A DNA stretch of 64,000 nt, from assembly GCA_037976565.1 (NCBI GenBank), contig CP137685.1, positions 17,147,980-17,211,979 of the forward strand, given 5' to 3'. Below the pieces are notes generated by a model. That model saw only the letters and a program-made list of their open reading frames with translations, did not search any database and was not told the origin of the DNA. Position numbers and translations under genes: made by a program. This DNA is from Mesocentrotus franciscanus (lineage: Eukaryota; Echinodermata; Echinoidea; Camarodonta; Strongylocentrotidae). Every line of letters starts with the position of its first letter. Within the stretch, counting starts at the first letter, position 1. Of this stretch, positions 43,376-58,129 are shown in pieces.

Positions 43376-46300
43376 TTCCACTGCTTCCACTACACTTCCG
43401 TGTTCTAATTAAGAAGAATTGACGCCCATTTATGTAATTTATGCTCTGAACAAATTGGGATTTTCTATAATAAAAGTTTGTGTACCAATACATGTATACA
43501 AAATGTGTGTATTTCATGGTGAGAAGATGTTCCTAAATTATTGTATGCGTCTACACCAGAGTGCATGATTTAATTGTCTTTTACAAGGTACCCTTCCTAT
43601 ATTACAAATTCAGACGTCTTGCGGGTAAAAATGCATTTGAACCAGTTTATTGTCTCAGATTTGTTGGTAATTTTCTCTCGTTAATGTGTATTCCTTTTAT
43701 GTTCCAAAGTCTACATAAATCGAGGAAAATAAGGAGGAAACTAGTGTCGTACAGTTAAGATATTTTTCGATGGTGTTATAATAACACAACAGACAATGGA
43801 TTTAACATTCCGCCTAGATTTAATAGGCTGGTCTCATACAGCAATATTGTGCTGCGTAGTTCTCCAGCGCGCCGTTTACCGCTTCATTTTCTCATTTTGA
43901 ATCACGATGGGTGTTTTTGCTGTCCATACGGTCTAATATACTGGTTCGATTGTGTATTTGATTGAGGCCCAAGTGCCCTTAAATTTGTTGTTGGGCAAAT
44001 TAGGATAGCTTTGTATACCTGCAAGGAAAATGGACTTTACAAAACGCTCTGTGGATTGGAATGGATTGGATTGGGTATACACACCAAAAAAAACCTTCCA
44101 ATGGAGTCAGAAAGTTTCAAAATTGAATTTAGAAGAAATAGTAGACAATTTTATTATATGGACACACTTTAAGACATTCGTTTTCTTTCAATCTCACATG
44201 TCTCACACCCACTTGTCCGCACAGAAGCACAAACATGTAACACGTCTAGTCGAGATGAAACCTCTCCCCATCCCTTCTATTGACTGATTTGTTATTTCAA
44301 GGGCATAAAAGAGCGTTGGTCGTCTCGACAGGGTTTAGATAGCTGATTTCAATCGTTCCCGATCCACAAACTGCTTAGGCCTTTCCCTCGGTCCACGCGT
44401 CTAAATACGTCGACCTGAGTATTTACATTGAGGCATTCAGTTACGTGCGCTGTCTGACGAGTCGATAGAAGATGCGCAAAGAGGCGGAAGGTGGATCACG
44501 ATGTATTTAAAGTGAAACAAGAAAATTGTTGGTAGTTCTATGGCCAATTAGTGTCCCATCATCTGAAATTACTACCGCAATTTAATGGATATAGTACGTG
44601 TTGAATATGCACTGGGGTGATGGGGGGGGGGGCACCACATAGGAAAGTGTATTTTATCAAAGTTTTATTTGGAATTTAGATAACAAATATGTGAACTGCT
44701 AATCTTTAATATTACAAAAAATAATTAATAATTACAGAATTGTTTCATCAACTCAGATGAATGGTGACCACCCTCTCCCTTCCCCATGATGGGATATCCC
44801 AGAAACAAACATCTGAATTAACATTCAGGTAAGATATAGCATCAATTCAATTTCATAAGAGAGACTAGAAATATTTTGGTCATTAAAAAGTTTTTGTTTT
44901 TTTTTGTCAGAGAATTTTCAGACATGCCGTCGCCCCGCCCAACGCCTCCCGGCGCCAACAGTACTTAATCTGCTATTGGAAAGCTTTCAATTTAGAATAC
45001 CTTTCTGATTAATTCTTTCAAGATTTATCATTAAATCATAAGGAATCGAGGGCAACAATTCTGACCTTCAACATGCCTCTCATGGAAGATGTGCCCTTTT
45101 TAAATATATCATTCTGCATTCATATAAGGTATTATGTAAGTCCACACCAAAATGTAGCTTTCAGTAAATCGCACTTGATATTAAAGTAGAATGTCCTCTA
45201 TGTACATATCTTAAAGCGTGGAAAGATTTAAGCCTAGGGCTTTTTTATCGGACCAACTGATAATGCATTACAATTCTTAACCTATATCATCATGCTAATT
45301 CATCCCGCTTTGGTTTTCGTCTTTGATTTCTAGCTGGGTAGTGATGCAATGCCAATGGGAAATTTAAAGTCATGTTGCATGCTATGTCTGAAAAGTACAT
45401 AACAGTTACCTTATCCAGTGATTCCTAAAATTTCATAATCATTTAAAATTGTAAACAGAAGCGTGCCTGTATATCAGAGAAAAGATGCTAGTCTAAATGA
45501 AATATACCTACAAGGAAATAGAACATAATTCACCCACGCGCTCACACACATGAAACACACCCACAGAACACCCTAACCCCCCACACACACACACTGAAAC
45601 ATCCACCCATTTGGGCGTAAACGTATCTTTTGTTGAAAAGTTACCTCAACGGCACCAGGACATTTCGTGGCTTATAATGAGCATCACGGGTAGAAAACTA
45701 ATACTTACTCTAGAACACCCTCCTCAGAGAAAGAGAAAACCCACCTTCCATCATTTTAGGACATGTATTCTTCTCAACCCAAATGTTTACAAATGGAAAT
45801 AATTGATCTTCATTAAAAAAAACACTCTCGTGGTAATTGTCTATTTCACGAGGTTGTCACTTTGATCAATTATTCATATTTCAAGTATGCTGGAAACGGC
45901 TCTCGACTTTCCACTTGGTCATCAATTACCGAATCGATGAGGATATCAGCTTTGAAGATGCCACCATTAGCCACATACCATAGGTCGCATTTCGTTAGGA
46001 GTACTATCATATTCCTACTGAGCACTACTATAAAACATTATCAGCAAGACATTTAGAGTATAACTTACTCGCATATTGAACAACCTCTTGGGCACGGGAG
46101 AGGCAAACTTTTGATTTCAATTCATACCACCAAGAACCTATTACTTTTTCATCTCTCTTAATGTGTGTTTAGACGTCACTTTGTTCAAGATAGTTCCATA
46201 AAACAATTACTTTGCAATGTAATATCCCTTCACAAGCAGTATTTCTGTCAAATGTGACCAAGCACCACAGCACCACGAAAATACGCATGGTATGATTTTC

Positions 46301-48060
46301 TGTAAAAGCCTAATATTAAATGGTGTTTTTGATCAGGATGGTCATTTTTTGTTTTGCATTTCCTGATAGAGTTTACTTATTTGTAAATAATAAATAAAAT
46401 CTAAAAGTTGTAATTTTGGCAGTGTTTTGTTCTTTTTCTTCTTCTTATCTTCAGTTTGTTGTAGTACATGTGTAGTTTTAATTTCTTTATGACCCTGGCT
46501 ACTAGTCTCATTTTGATCTCCTATAACTTTGGAACAGAGTAAGCTGTTGCTTAAAAAACAAAACGAAGTCGATGATGTGGCGTGCAAAGTTTTAGGATAA
46601 TCTGACAGTCCCATCACAGAAGGTCCTATAGAGTTCTAATCCCCATGTTGTCACCTTGCACAATACTTCGGGAGTCAGAGTGGTAAAACAGACCGCAAAG
46701 TTTAACTTGTTTTTTTCACCTTTTTCTCTTTAATAAGTAATATTGTATTGGATTGCAGATTAATCTCTTCTCTTAATTTGATTTGAAATTTTCTATTGCG
46801 AAGAGTAATATAAAATTTTAAAGCTGAGAATCTCTTCTTGGAATCAGACTTTTAAAAAAGAAGGGAAAACAAAAAATCATTTCTGGCGACTTTTTGGTGG
46901 TTTTTCTGCTTTTTCGGTGATGCCTTGGCATTGCTCATGAAAACTGAACATTAATTTTATATGTAGCAACACAAAGAATGAATAAATATATATTAATTTA
47001 AAAAAAAACAAAATAAAGAACAAAATAATAAGAAAAGATAAAAATAAATGAATGAACAAAATGTAAAGAGAATTGAATAAGTTAAACGAAAAGGAGGTAG
47101 GAGGAGGGTAGCGCGAGAGAGAGGAGAGAGAGAAATAATTTCATACGATAATTAGGTGACATTTTATATATTCATCGTACCACGTATTTATTCTGTCCCA
47201 TAGACACTTAAAAGCCATTTTACAATCATACATTTAAGAGCCCCTGTGAATAAAAAGATAACTAATACCAGAAACGATTGCTTCAGTTTACAAATCTGAA
47301 TGTAATGCTAGTCCACTATGACTATGAGTTATTTTTTTTTTTTTTTGGGGTGGATTTCGTAGAAGGGAGAATGTCAAAGGTAAAACTGCCATCGGTATGC
47401 ATAGTAAATTTTACTTATGGAAATTTCATTACGCTTCGAAAGATATAAAACTTTGTGCGTGATTTCCTTATAGGATTTGAAAGCCCACCCTGACCTAGGG
47501 CTAGAGAAGAGGGTTATTGACCAGGTAGTCAGTGACAAAGCACTCATTTATTAATCAAGAATGTGTTAAGTCCTTTTCGGGAAATGGTAAAACGGTTAGG
47601 TGTAAGGTCATGGGATTTTGTTAGTGGAAAATTTCGGCAAACTGATGTCTCGTCCCCTTCATTTAAAACAATATAAAGCTGCCATTGCTCATTTGTTTTA
47701 ATATAGTATATTGAGTGTAGCTTTTAACAATTTGAGTAGCCTTTTTTTACGGACTTTTTACATCATGACAAATTTGTTTGTGTATTATGTGAATTAATTA
47801 CGCGTTTTAATCTTTGATTCTACTAATAAAAATCATAGTGGAAACTAAAATGTAATGCTTATTGCTACGATATATTATTTCTTGAGGTATTGACATCGAG
47901 GTCTTTTGCAATGAAACAATTTAATATTCCACTCGACGTGTTCTGGAATTACACTTAAGTGTGTGTCGAGTATCAGTGTTCCATTTATTGTGTCTAAACT
48001 GGCCTATAGGGATCAATTTCTTAATGCATTAATTTTCTTGCCCTCTTTCATTTCGCTTAT
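43376..48060. other. Non-coding stretch
   Basis: No gene, RNA or repeat family recognised in about 4.7 kb, apart from short CA-, T- and GA-rich tracts (for example 45540-45600, 47330-47347 and 47108-47132). Confidence 0.55.
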
Positions 48061-48067
48061 GAATAAC

Positions 48068-48117
48068 GAGAGAGAGAGAGAGACGGACGAAAATTGTGTG
48101 TGTACGTGTGTGTGTGT

Positions 48118-48148
<31 letters not shown>

Positions 48149-48180
48149 TGAGAGAGAGAGAGAGAGGGGGTGGGTGCGGA
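48068..48180. repeat. GA/GT microsatellite
   Basis: (GA)n at 48068-48083, (GT)n at about 48097-48118, then (GA)n to about 48166. A separate (GT)n lies at 48497-48532. Confidence 0.95.
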
Positions 48181-48963
48181 GAGAGGAAAACAATATGTAA
48201 TTTTGATAATTGTATAACCAGCATAACAGAGATGAATTTAAAAAAACAAACAACAAAGAGTGGAATCTTGTCGAAAGTGGGGGATATGGGCAAGTAAACT
48301 GACTGCATGATTTGCTTCAGATGAAAATTAGATAGAAGAGATATGACAAAGGAAATAAGTTACTTGTTTAAAAACTAGTCTTTTTTCTCTCTTTCACTTG
48401 TCCACATCTTCTGTACTGCGTTGCATTCTGTCAAAATGCTAAACACAACAATGGAAATTCAGTGCAGAAAAGACAATAATCTGCAATGTTATCTGCGTGT
48501 ATGCGCGCGCGTGCGTGTGTGTGTGTGTGTGGAGGGGGGGGTGCATTTTTTTTTAAATAAATGAATAACGTGCAATTGACTTATAAATTATGTTTATGTA
48601 TTTTAAGTTTACTTTGTTGCCAAGTTTATACTGCAAATGAGTTTTTGTTTAATTATGTTTATGTATAAGCAACTCATATCAATATGGAAAACGTTTATTT
48701 AATATATTCAATTGTATTTTTTTGTTTGTATTACACATTTGGACAAAATCAACTGATTGTTCAAATTAATTATTGATAGTTAACAGAGCTTCAACAATTT
48801 TACCCAAAATTTGATAATACAGATCATGCAGATGTCACAAAATTTTGAAGGATATTTTCAAAGTGTGACTAACCCCAATTATGTCAAAACAATAATTAGG
48901 CCTGCATAATCCTGAATGTCCAAGAATAGAAGAACGGTTGGTTTGAAGTCGGTTTGGGTGAAG

Positions 48964-49018
48964 TTGTGTTTGTGACTGAGGTATTACTTACTAAGTAATA
49001 CCTCAGTCACAAACACAA
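48964..49018. repeat. Perfect 55-bp palindrome
   Basis: Left arm 48964-48990 (TTGTGTTTGTGACTGAGGTA plus TTACTTA) and right arm 48992-49018 are exact reverse complements over 27 bp, with one base between. No larger element is apparent around it. Confidence 0.95.
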
Positions 49019-52000
49019 GTATTACCTTGTAGTAGAGTGTGTCCAACAACCCCTTGTAGACAACTCCTTCTCGTTTCAAATGCATGTATTCAGGTCGATC
49101 TGGGACAGCCCATATTTAATTTCCACTCTAAGATCGGCCGAAATAAATCAAATATGCATCGTGCCGACTGCTAATTCTCCTCTCTTATTTTTAATTTGGG
49201 CCTGTTCACATTGCCTTGAGCTGGCGTGTTCAAACTGGAATATTGGAAATTATGCAATATGACAATTTCTGTTATATATCTTACTTCCGCTCTGTTCGCA
49301 TTGCCGAGGTCTGGCTTGTTATTAATATAATATTTCAAAATATATGGGAAAATATGGAAAACAGAAATAAGTACGAATCTTATTTCATCTATAGTCTGTT
49401 CACATGGACAGGGTTTGGTATTTTCCCACTGGCATGACTTTGAATTACACATCACTAGTAGTTATGCAACACGAAAATATAGCAGACAATTTTGATACGC
49501 AAATAATGAACTGCTATGTATTACAATTAAATTTACTATTTATGTTCAGTGGGTTGCAACGAATGATATATTGTAAAATTCATATAAAATTAGAATTAAT
49601 TTGGGCTGCAACATGATAAACTTAATCACAAACACCCATGCGCGTGCACACACACCCTCACATACGCGCTATACCCCACCCCACACACAAGAACCTTACG
49701 TGACCGATATACATGCTTATCGAGCAAGACAATTTGAAATTTGATTACGATTATTTTTGTGAGAGTTACTTTCAACAAGCGAACAACTTTTTGATTCTGA
49801 AGTTTTATAGATTCAATTTGTAGCCTCTGTCCCACTTTTCATTTATAATGTAATTCTTCAATTCTTTAGGAATACGAACTGAAATTGAGAATCAAGGAAA
49901 TGATCCTCTCTTGTCTTTACGAGATAATGTCTTCCTCTGATATTTGTTTATTCAAACATGCGCCTATAAGATAAACATGAGGGCTGATTATTATCTTCAT
50001 TTCATGAGATCTGTGTCACTCGGCATTTGTTATTCAAGGCTAATTAGATCTCTACTAATATGGATGACGGCTGGCTAAAAATAAGTTTGATACAATACCT
50101 TTAAGCCAGGTCCCAACATCATTCTTAAAAGCAGCCTAAGGGAAGAATTAACTTTCTGGATGTCAACATTTTGTCGTGTCATTCTACAAGGGGACAAACT
50201 ACTCTTCCGCTCCCTAGGGAGTACCTTCCGAGCAAATATATTTCGTATTTACTATTAAGGAAATTTGTAAACAACAATAGAGGCATTTACTAAATATGGA
50301 CTTGTGTAGGGTTGCTATCTTACTTGGTTAGAAGGCATCATTTGAGCCACACTCGTAAGAAAAGATCTTCATTTCAGGGAAAATTACTTTAGATATTAAC
50401 AATTTTTATTTTTGCGTAAATGATACCTTTTGAAAAGCCATAACAAAGTCTAAATGTCTCAGATATCAATTCGAGTGACCACCGCTCTTTGTTCAAGCAT
50501 CACTCAATTAACACAAAAGATAGGAAGGAAAACTGACGAAAACAGCAAGCCCATTCGTAGATCAGTGTTGAGTGATTTTTGACTGGCCTTGGTCTCGGCC
50601 GCGGCCTCAAGGTTTGGGGCCTCATCGTAGGCTAAGAAGTGCTGGACTCGGACTCGTAAGGGCCGGACTCGGATCGACGGATTGGGTGGACTCGGACACA
50701 AATGGCCTACTGCAAATGATTATGATGACAGCGGAGATATTTTTTTGAAAGTGATGATGAACTGAACTGATGATGATGCTGATGATAATAATAGTCAAAA
50801 GCTTAAGATATGAGCAAAGTTTCAAACAATAGTAATGTGGAAAACGGTATTTAGAAGAAAGAGGGTGCTATTCAAGATCTCCTGATCAGTCATACATGAA
50901 ACTAAATAAGAACACAGGCAGAAATAAGTTTAAGATATTCCAAAAGTTTTAGATAAGGGCACTGTTTAATAACAAAAGAAAAACATTGTAGAGGACACGG
51001 TGAAGATATGAGCCAGGTCTTAGACTGATGCAGGTCTTAATCCAAACATTATAAGCCAAAACGTGTCATAAAAGAAATAAAAGGAAAATGAAATTGCGGC
51101 CTCGATGGTCACGCATCAAATGTTTCCCAAATCTAGCGATGCTATTCACTAGATGTACCTATTTTTCATGTGCATACCGAGTTCAAGAACATTGGATATC
51201 GGGAAAGTGTCAAAAACGTGTCTTAAAGATTTGAAATTTTGAAAGAGAGTGGCGCGATACATGTCACGATTGAGAAGAAGAAGAGGAAGAAACATGGAAC
51301 AAGAAAATAACGTCACACCAACATCAACATAAAAAACGGGAAAAAGATATTTCATAGGTAAGAATGATTAACATTTCAACAAATAATAGGGTTTGCAAGA
51401 GTCGCTAAATATCGTCCTCAACAGCATTATTTATCAGACGTTATTTTTTTCTTTAGGAACAAAATTGCAAAGATGTATGGCCATATTTTTATCAAAGGGT
51501 CGCAACCTCTCTCGATTTCATACAATGGTCTTACATGACTCATTTAATTATAAGCTTGGTGGGCAGGGAGAGTGATTTCTAGTGCGGAAACTCCACGAAC
51601 ATAATATCAAGTAATGATTGAATTTTAATGAAGCATGCTTCATTAGGAAGACAGCAAATGATGGCGTGTTCGATTTTACACGATCCTCATCAGATTTCCT
51701 CTCTTTTGCATATCAGCGTTCAACAATGGGTAATTTGGCGTTTTGTGCCACTCTGGATGTGTTTTGTGTTTCAGCGTGTGTGGGTGGGTGTGGGGTTAAT
51801 GAGATGTGCAGTTGATTGTGCATGCTCTTTTGACGTTATTAACTCATCTTCGCTATTTACCGATTTACCGCCATGACCGATCTCTTCGTGTGCCACGAGT
51901 CTCAATGAAGTTCTTTTAAAACTCTGCTAATGCAACATTGCGCTTCATCCTCACAATTTTTTTTACTTGTCAAATCGAATAGGAAATGGGACAGTCCCAT

Positions 52001-52390
52001 GACCTTGTGCAAGAAATTAAGGCGTTAGGACTGAAGTCCCTCTGCTTTTATAGAGATGATTAGAGAAACATCTTTCATTACATAAAAATTGTTTGTATAG
52101 CTGCTCTTTCTCTTCGCAATGTAATTGTTTTTTCTTCTCATTCTCAACTTTCTACCTCCCATTTCTCTCTCCTTTTCTCTCTCTTTTTGCCTCTCTCCCT
52201 CTCGGAATTATATTAACCTTTTCTAAATTCCTTTAGAGCAATACTTGAAAAAAAAAGAAGTGATGAATGCCTGAGAAAGCGAAAAAGACAAATTAATCTA
52301 TAAAAGCCAATACCGTAGGCCCAACTTAAAAATCAGAAAGCGCCGGTAGCTTGAGCAATATTCTGGGAGGGGGATTTTTTTCTTCTTTTC
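49019..52390. other. Non-coding stretch
   Basis: No gene recognised. A local GC-rich tract of repeated GGACTCGGACTCG-type phrases lies at about 50580-50700 and a CT-rich tract at about 52155-52205. Confidence 0.5.
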
Positions 52391-52397
52391 AAAGGTT

Positions 52398-52700
52398 TAT
52401 AATTCCGGAGGTTCTTTGCGAAACATAAATTTCCCAAACCAGAAGGCGCATAATTTCGAAAATCAATAGGGTCGATAATTCCTTTCAACATATGATGCAT
52501 AACTTCAATGTTTCGTTACTCCGAGACTAAAACAGGGTTTGTAATTCCAAAAATGAAAACAAAAATTACATAATCTTGAAAATGAAATATAATTCATAAT
52601 TCCCAAAAATTATATAGAATTATATAAATAGGGTTTATTAACCCGAAGACCAGTTTATAATTACCAAAAATAAAACAGGGTTCTATTTCTTTTTCGAAAT
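52398..52700. repeat. Degenerate tandem repeat (about 35-50 bp unit)
   Basis: Variants of CATAATTCCGAAAAT followed by AGGGT recur at about 52398, 52449, 52475, 52541, 52570, 52590 and 52655. The units are diverged and vary in length. Confidence 0.6.
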
Positions 52701-55000
52701 TAGGAACACCTTTGGATGTTCGGATTTATGAACCAGCGGAATAACGAACATTCGAAAAACAAACCCGCGACCTGTAATATCTGGGAGTATTCCTGATTGG
52801 ATTAATAAATGTAGGCGTCCTCTCTAATTCAAACACGTGATGCCAATGGCTCCTTGTTATCCTAGAGCAATTCAAGCTAATAATCCTTTCCAATTACAGT
52901 TTCTTCCTTTTCGCTCTGGGAACTGTTTAATGTCGGTGTACTATATGCAGAAAGAGTATCGAATATAAGTTAAGGCGAAAGACATCTTGCGAATAATGAC
53001 ATATATTAGTTTCTTCTATGGAAGAGTACAAGTAGGAACATAACACGGCTCGTTCTGATATATTCCTAGTACACTGAGCCTAGATACAACAGTAGATGTA
53101 ATGTAAATGGATGCCAAGCTCTTCACTAAATGGTGCAGATATTCTTTACCCTTTTTACTCTCTGTGAACAATACAGTGTCACCATGCAGCTTAGCGCAAG
53201 TCACTAATAATTGCACCTCTAACACGGACACCCTACTTAAATTTGCCTGAATACGAACTCTGTGCACGGGGTGAAGAAAGTTTAATAGGAGCATTGATGT
53301 AATTCTCTTTTGATTTCTATACATTTCACAATATAAAAACAAGTTTTCAGGCCATTTAGGTTTTCGCGTAAAGCAGCTACATAGCAAGTCTTGATGTTTT
53401 ATATCGACACTGTAGGCTACTATTAGTATGCATATTGTCGATGAAACGTCACTTTAGCAACGCTAAATACTAGTGGCTGAATTTAGATTTGGCAAGATGG
53501 TTAAATCCACTTATATAATATGATCCTCGTTTTCATTTACATCGGCATTGAATATCTTAATGCTGAGCAGAGAAACATTTTTAATTTAAAAATGGTATTT
53601 TAAAGTCTAAGACAGAATTAGACGATTGTTTTGATGGCCTGTTTGTGTTGACGGCGTGAAAATGCAGCCATCTACTCCTTTGTGGAAGGATGTTGACCCA
53701 ATTATTAGATAATAACATGCCGAAAGCGATGTCACCGTTGATACTCGGTATCAATCCGTATTTGCTCTCTATATTTGTTTTTATGAGCTTGTATTATATG
53801 CGTGCTGGTAAGAGAAGGGACTCAATTCTTTCTTATTTTGCTTTCAGCCATGTCACCTACAGGTGGGAATTTTAGACAACGACAGAAGGCCCTCCATATT
53901 TTTAATCGTTTATACCAATTTTTAGAATATGGCCTTCGAGTTGTGAGCAAGGCGCAGAGTTAGTGATCAAAGTTGAATCGACTAAATCTGATATCTTTTC
54001 CCAATTTTCTTGCTTGAAGTCACACACAAGCCAGCTAAGTTTTAAAACGGAGCTTTTATAATGGGGAAGAGGACAGGAGGCTCCCTTCCTATTTATTCAT
54101 CATTATTATTATTCGTCATTCCCCATAAAAGTGGCGACTACATGAGACACAATTTGTTCGTGGCTCCATTTAAAACCAAAGTGTCATATCGTAAACAAAG
54201 TAGATATGTGCATTTTTTTAGTTTCGCCCTCAAATGTACCTGGAAAGTCTTAGCATCTCTTCCCACAATTTAACATGTCATATCTGTTCTAAATTGTCAC
54301 ATGAAAATATGGTAACAGATCTTGTATATTTCAATTTGGGAGAATTTTGCACCCATCCCCACCCCCCCCCCTCCGTTAATAAAGTCTGGATCCGCCACTA
54401 CCCAAATCATGTGCTTTTGACACACGCATAACAGAAATTTAAGGCCAAGTGAAGAGACAAGTACACTAAACATGCATGTGTCATATGTATTCCACCCAAT
54501 CATTATAAGTCCTAAAAGGGCCTCTATTAATGTTTTCCAAAGTGAAGACCTTCCACAAAATAATGTTGCTGCAAATTTTACCTTGATAGCTTTCTCCCTC
54601 AATGTAAGTACACAAGCAGCTGACGCCAGTTTTGCATTAAATGTTCAGGCAAAGTATGGCATGCTGGATTAGAAAATAACGTTGATAATGTACGATGGTT
54701 CAAGGACAACTCTTGATCATGAGGGAGACTTTGAAGTAATGTCACCTACGCATCTATCATCCCTTACCCTGGGAGTCTTGTGCAAGTAAGTAGAAATAAG
54801 TGTTGGCAAGCCCAGGAGTAAAATAGATAGTGGAAATAATAATAAACGTGATAAAAGTTGAGAGTGAAAGTAATTCAACCATCTTTGTCTTATGTTTAGA
54901 AATAACAGAAGCATTTGAAGAAGTGGGTGCGAAAGGTTTATCATGTATTATACCCCCACATACATTTCTACTTTTAATACACCTATACTTCTACTTCTAT
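52701..55000. other. Non-coding stretch
   Basis: No recognisable gene. A 123-codon minus-strand frame at 53016-53387 has no motif I can identify. The phrase GTCTGGATCCGCCACTACCC near 54385 is a fragment of a dispersed repeat. Confidence 0.5.
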
Positions 55001-55003
55001 TAA

Positions 55004-55004
<1 letters not shown>

Positions 55005-55067
<63 letters not shown>

Positions 55068-55346
55068 GCTACTACTACTATAATACAACACCAGCACCAT
55101 ACCACCACCACCTACCACTACCACCACTACCAGCTACACTACTACTACTACTACCACCACCACCACCACCACCACCACCACCACCACCACTCACCACCAC
55201 TACCACTACAACACACCACCACCGCTACCACCACCACCACCACCACCACCACTCTCACCACCATACCACTACCACTACCACACCATACCACACTACCACT
55301 ACTACCACCACTACTTCTACTACTACTGCTACTACCACTACTGCTA

Positions 55347-55402
<56 letters not shown>
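55005..55402. repeat. Interrupted (ACT/ACC)n trinucleotide microsatellite
   Basis: About 400 bp of TAC/ACC repeats, with the same organisation as 43037-43366: pure TAC blocks at both ends and an ACC-rich middle. Confidence 0.97.
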
Positions 55403-57680
55403 ATACTACTATTACAAATGATACATTCCAATTATTCGAGCTTTTTTGTCATTCCGGTATACATTTGCTGCATATTATAAACACAATAATCAACTGAATC
55501 ACTGAGCAAATATTTCCCTATCGAACTTCTTAGTGGTCTTTCACACGAAACACGAGACACTTCCAATTACACCATCGAGAAGGGAGCTTAATTATCTTTC
55601 CATCCCACCGAAAAATGATACTACCGTGTCCACGAATGTGTGTATTCGCGCACAAAACCCCAGTCGTGTCCACGAATAGCAAATTAATGCTATCGGTAGG
55701 CCCAATAACTAGATGAAGTCGTAATTTCTTCCCTCGGAGATGTAGCGAACCCCACAGACAAGGCGTATCAAGATTAACTGAAACAGTAGCGAAAATATTT
55801 AAGAGCTAGCGTTTGTGTTTTTGACGTGTCTAAGGATTAATTATAAAAACAACACGTTTTCGAGGTAAGTGGAACATGGCGGTAAGATTTACATGGCGAG
55901 CGGGGAATGAGAAGCTGTGCCTTGGATGTTCAACATCCAACCGATACAACAATAGCGAGGTACGACCAGAAACATATATGGCCCCGAGAGTCCGATCAAC
56001 ATAAATTACACTATACTCGAAAAGCGAAATTAATGTCTTGTTTGGAGTCAGTTTGGTGGTATGAAACACAACCACTATCTCAGTTATGCAATAAACTTGA
56101 TTTTTTTTTAAAGTCCATGTCACCGATGGAAATTCAATTTGACGACCCTGTTTTACTTTTATCTTTCCATTTTGACTTTATATTACTTTGGAACCCTCTT
56201 GGGAAATTGAAAAAAAAGGAGAGCAGTTTTTACAATCCTCGGTTAATTAAAAGCAAGGGACTTGTTTTGGGAATTTGAAACGATTGGGGTCTTAATCCGA
56301 CAAACCGAAACTCCCAACGGAGCTTGAAAGTGACACAAGAGTAAAGGTTCATTAACATGATCTGTCTTTTGCGATTTTTAAAACTTTGGATTTTAACAAA
56401 TGAATAAAAGACATGACAGAGGAGAGAACAGTGAACTTTGAAATGATGTAAGGATTTTAGTTCAAAATTAAAATGGATATATTGATTTCTTGGTTACTAA
56501 TTGACAAACAGAGCCACCGACTTTAACATCCCATTTACAAAGCTAGACGTACAGCAAATCGAGAAGAATCCGATCAACATAGTACCCGAATGGCGAAATT
56601 ATTGTTCCGTTTGGAGTCAGTTTGGTGTGATTGGGGTATAAAACACAACCGCAATCTCAGATATGCAAGAGAGAGATAATAAGTGAACAAGAGGATTGAT
56701 TTCAAGAAAAGTGGTATCGGGGAGAACATGATGACGGACACTTCTTCGAGTCCAACCTCAAATTTCCCGGCATAGACGGAAAAAGAAAACGGACGGCAAA
56801 TCCTACTTGAGGTCTTCACTTACGTTTCCGATCTACTTTAAGAGTCGGTCGCAAGGTCAGACGACACGTGAGGACGATTTCGTGACATCATCGTAGTTAC
56901 ATTTATCATGTGTAGATGTCTTCATAAATATTCATGAGAAAACGTGCATTGTTCCTTTTGTTGGCGAAAACTACGCGTATATGTTAGTAGATAGACATTA
57001 TAGAATAGTGCAAGGCACCGCCATCACGACCACCACTAGTAATGCTACTTTTACCCATAGACTTGTTAACCCATATTGCTTTTCATTTAACACACTTATA
57101 GTCATTCAAATTCTTCTAACAATGACTCAGCATATCATTCATTTAATGTCGTAGCATCTTTATAACGTATCAAATTTACAACGGAGCTCAATGATAGTAA
57201 TACAAATAAAGGTTCCTCACTTCCCTGCTAATACCTCTACTGCTACTGTTGTCGTTCCTACTATTACCACTGCTACCACCACTTCTACTTCTCTACTAAA
57301 CCCATCAAAAAAAGTTTGGAAACTCAAGTATGATCGATTATATCTCTTGTCATGGAATAATCATCGCTATGTTTAATATCATGGGAAAGTGTGTATATTT
57401 CTCTTTAAAATGATACCTAATTTCTTGTGCAGTGCATCGAAATAAGTGGCAAGGTCAAGAGTGAACAGTTTCAAAATGTACTGCTCTTGTTCGGCTGTGC
57501 ATTCTTCTTTCTTTGAAGAGTGTAGGGCTGCTGTGATCTGTCATGAGCAACATACATTGAAAGAAACATTCATGAGCATTCACACAAAATGCTAAACACT
57601 TATTTTAATATGAATTCGTCTTTGTAAAATAAAAAAAGCATGAGAGAAACGCTTAAATTCATTTTTCATGTTATTTTCAT
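55403..57680. other. Non-coding stretch
   Basis: A diverged direct repeat shares GGAGTCAGTTTGGTG and AACACAACC-CTATCTCAG-ATGCAA (about 56044 and 56613). No gene recognised. Confidence 0.5.
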
Positions 57681-57689
57681 GTTTTAAAC

Positions 57690-57952
57690 CTAGACAGTGA
57701 ATGAATGTTCCATATCAAGAGGATGCTCCAAACGCTCGAATCACAGCCAGGCACCTCCTCCTCATGCACTAGCCTCTGGATCTTTGCTCCTTGGTCTGTC
57801 GTTGACATCACCACTTTCTCAGAACCTTGTCTACCACTTGGATATGGTAACGGGACTATGGCACAGGATTGTTCTGCAACATCTTTTTGGAGAACTCCAG
57901 CTTTAAGTCTACCTACTGCCCGGACCTTTTCAATATTTGTCAAGCTAGGCAT
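57690..57952 (-). pseudogene. Tc1/mariner transposase N-terminus (broken)
   Basis: On the minus strand a start at 57952 begins MPSLTNIEKVRAVGRLKAGV and QKDVAEQ, matching the helix-turn-helix start of Tc1-like transposases. After about 30 residues the homology shifts frame: ESGDVNDRPRSK, the usual second helix-turn-helix and linker, is found in another frame with stops. The catalytic domain is absent. A relic with no activity expected. Confidence 0.65.
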
Positions 57953-58129
57953 GATACTTCGGAAAGTTGATGACCAAACAGTACCGAATCTTGCATGAAA
58001 TGTCACATAAAGCATGAATTTCATATTCAGATTCTTTAGAATTTATCATCTATGGATGACCAGTTGGGAACAACAGTGTCACAGTCATTTACCAAAATTA
58101 TACTCTTTTATGTCAAAGTTAGAAGAGTA

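Noticed and set aside
43031..43517. Threonine-, valine- and serine-rich frames
   Set aside because: Direct products of the trinucleotide microsatellite.
53016..53387. 123-codon minus-strand frame
   Set aside because: Longest unexplained frame in the featureless part, but it has no recognisable domain, flanking splice logic or repeat support. Chance is the simplest explanation in 64 kb.
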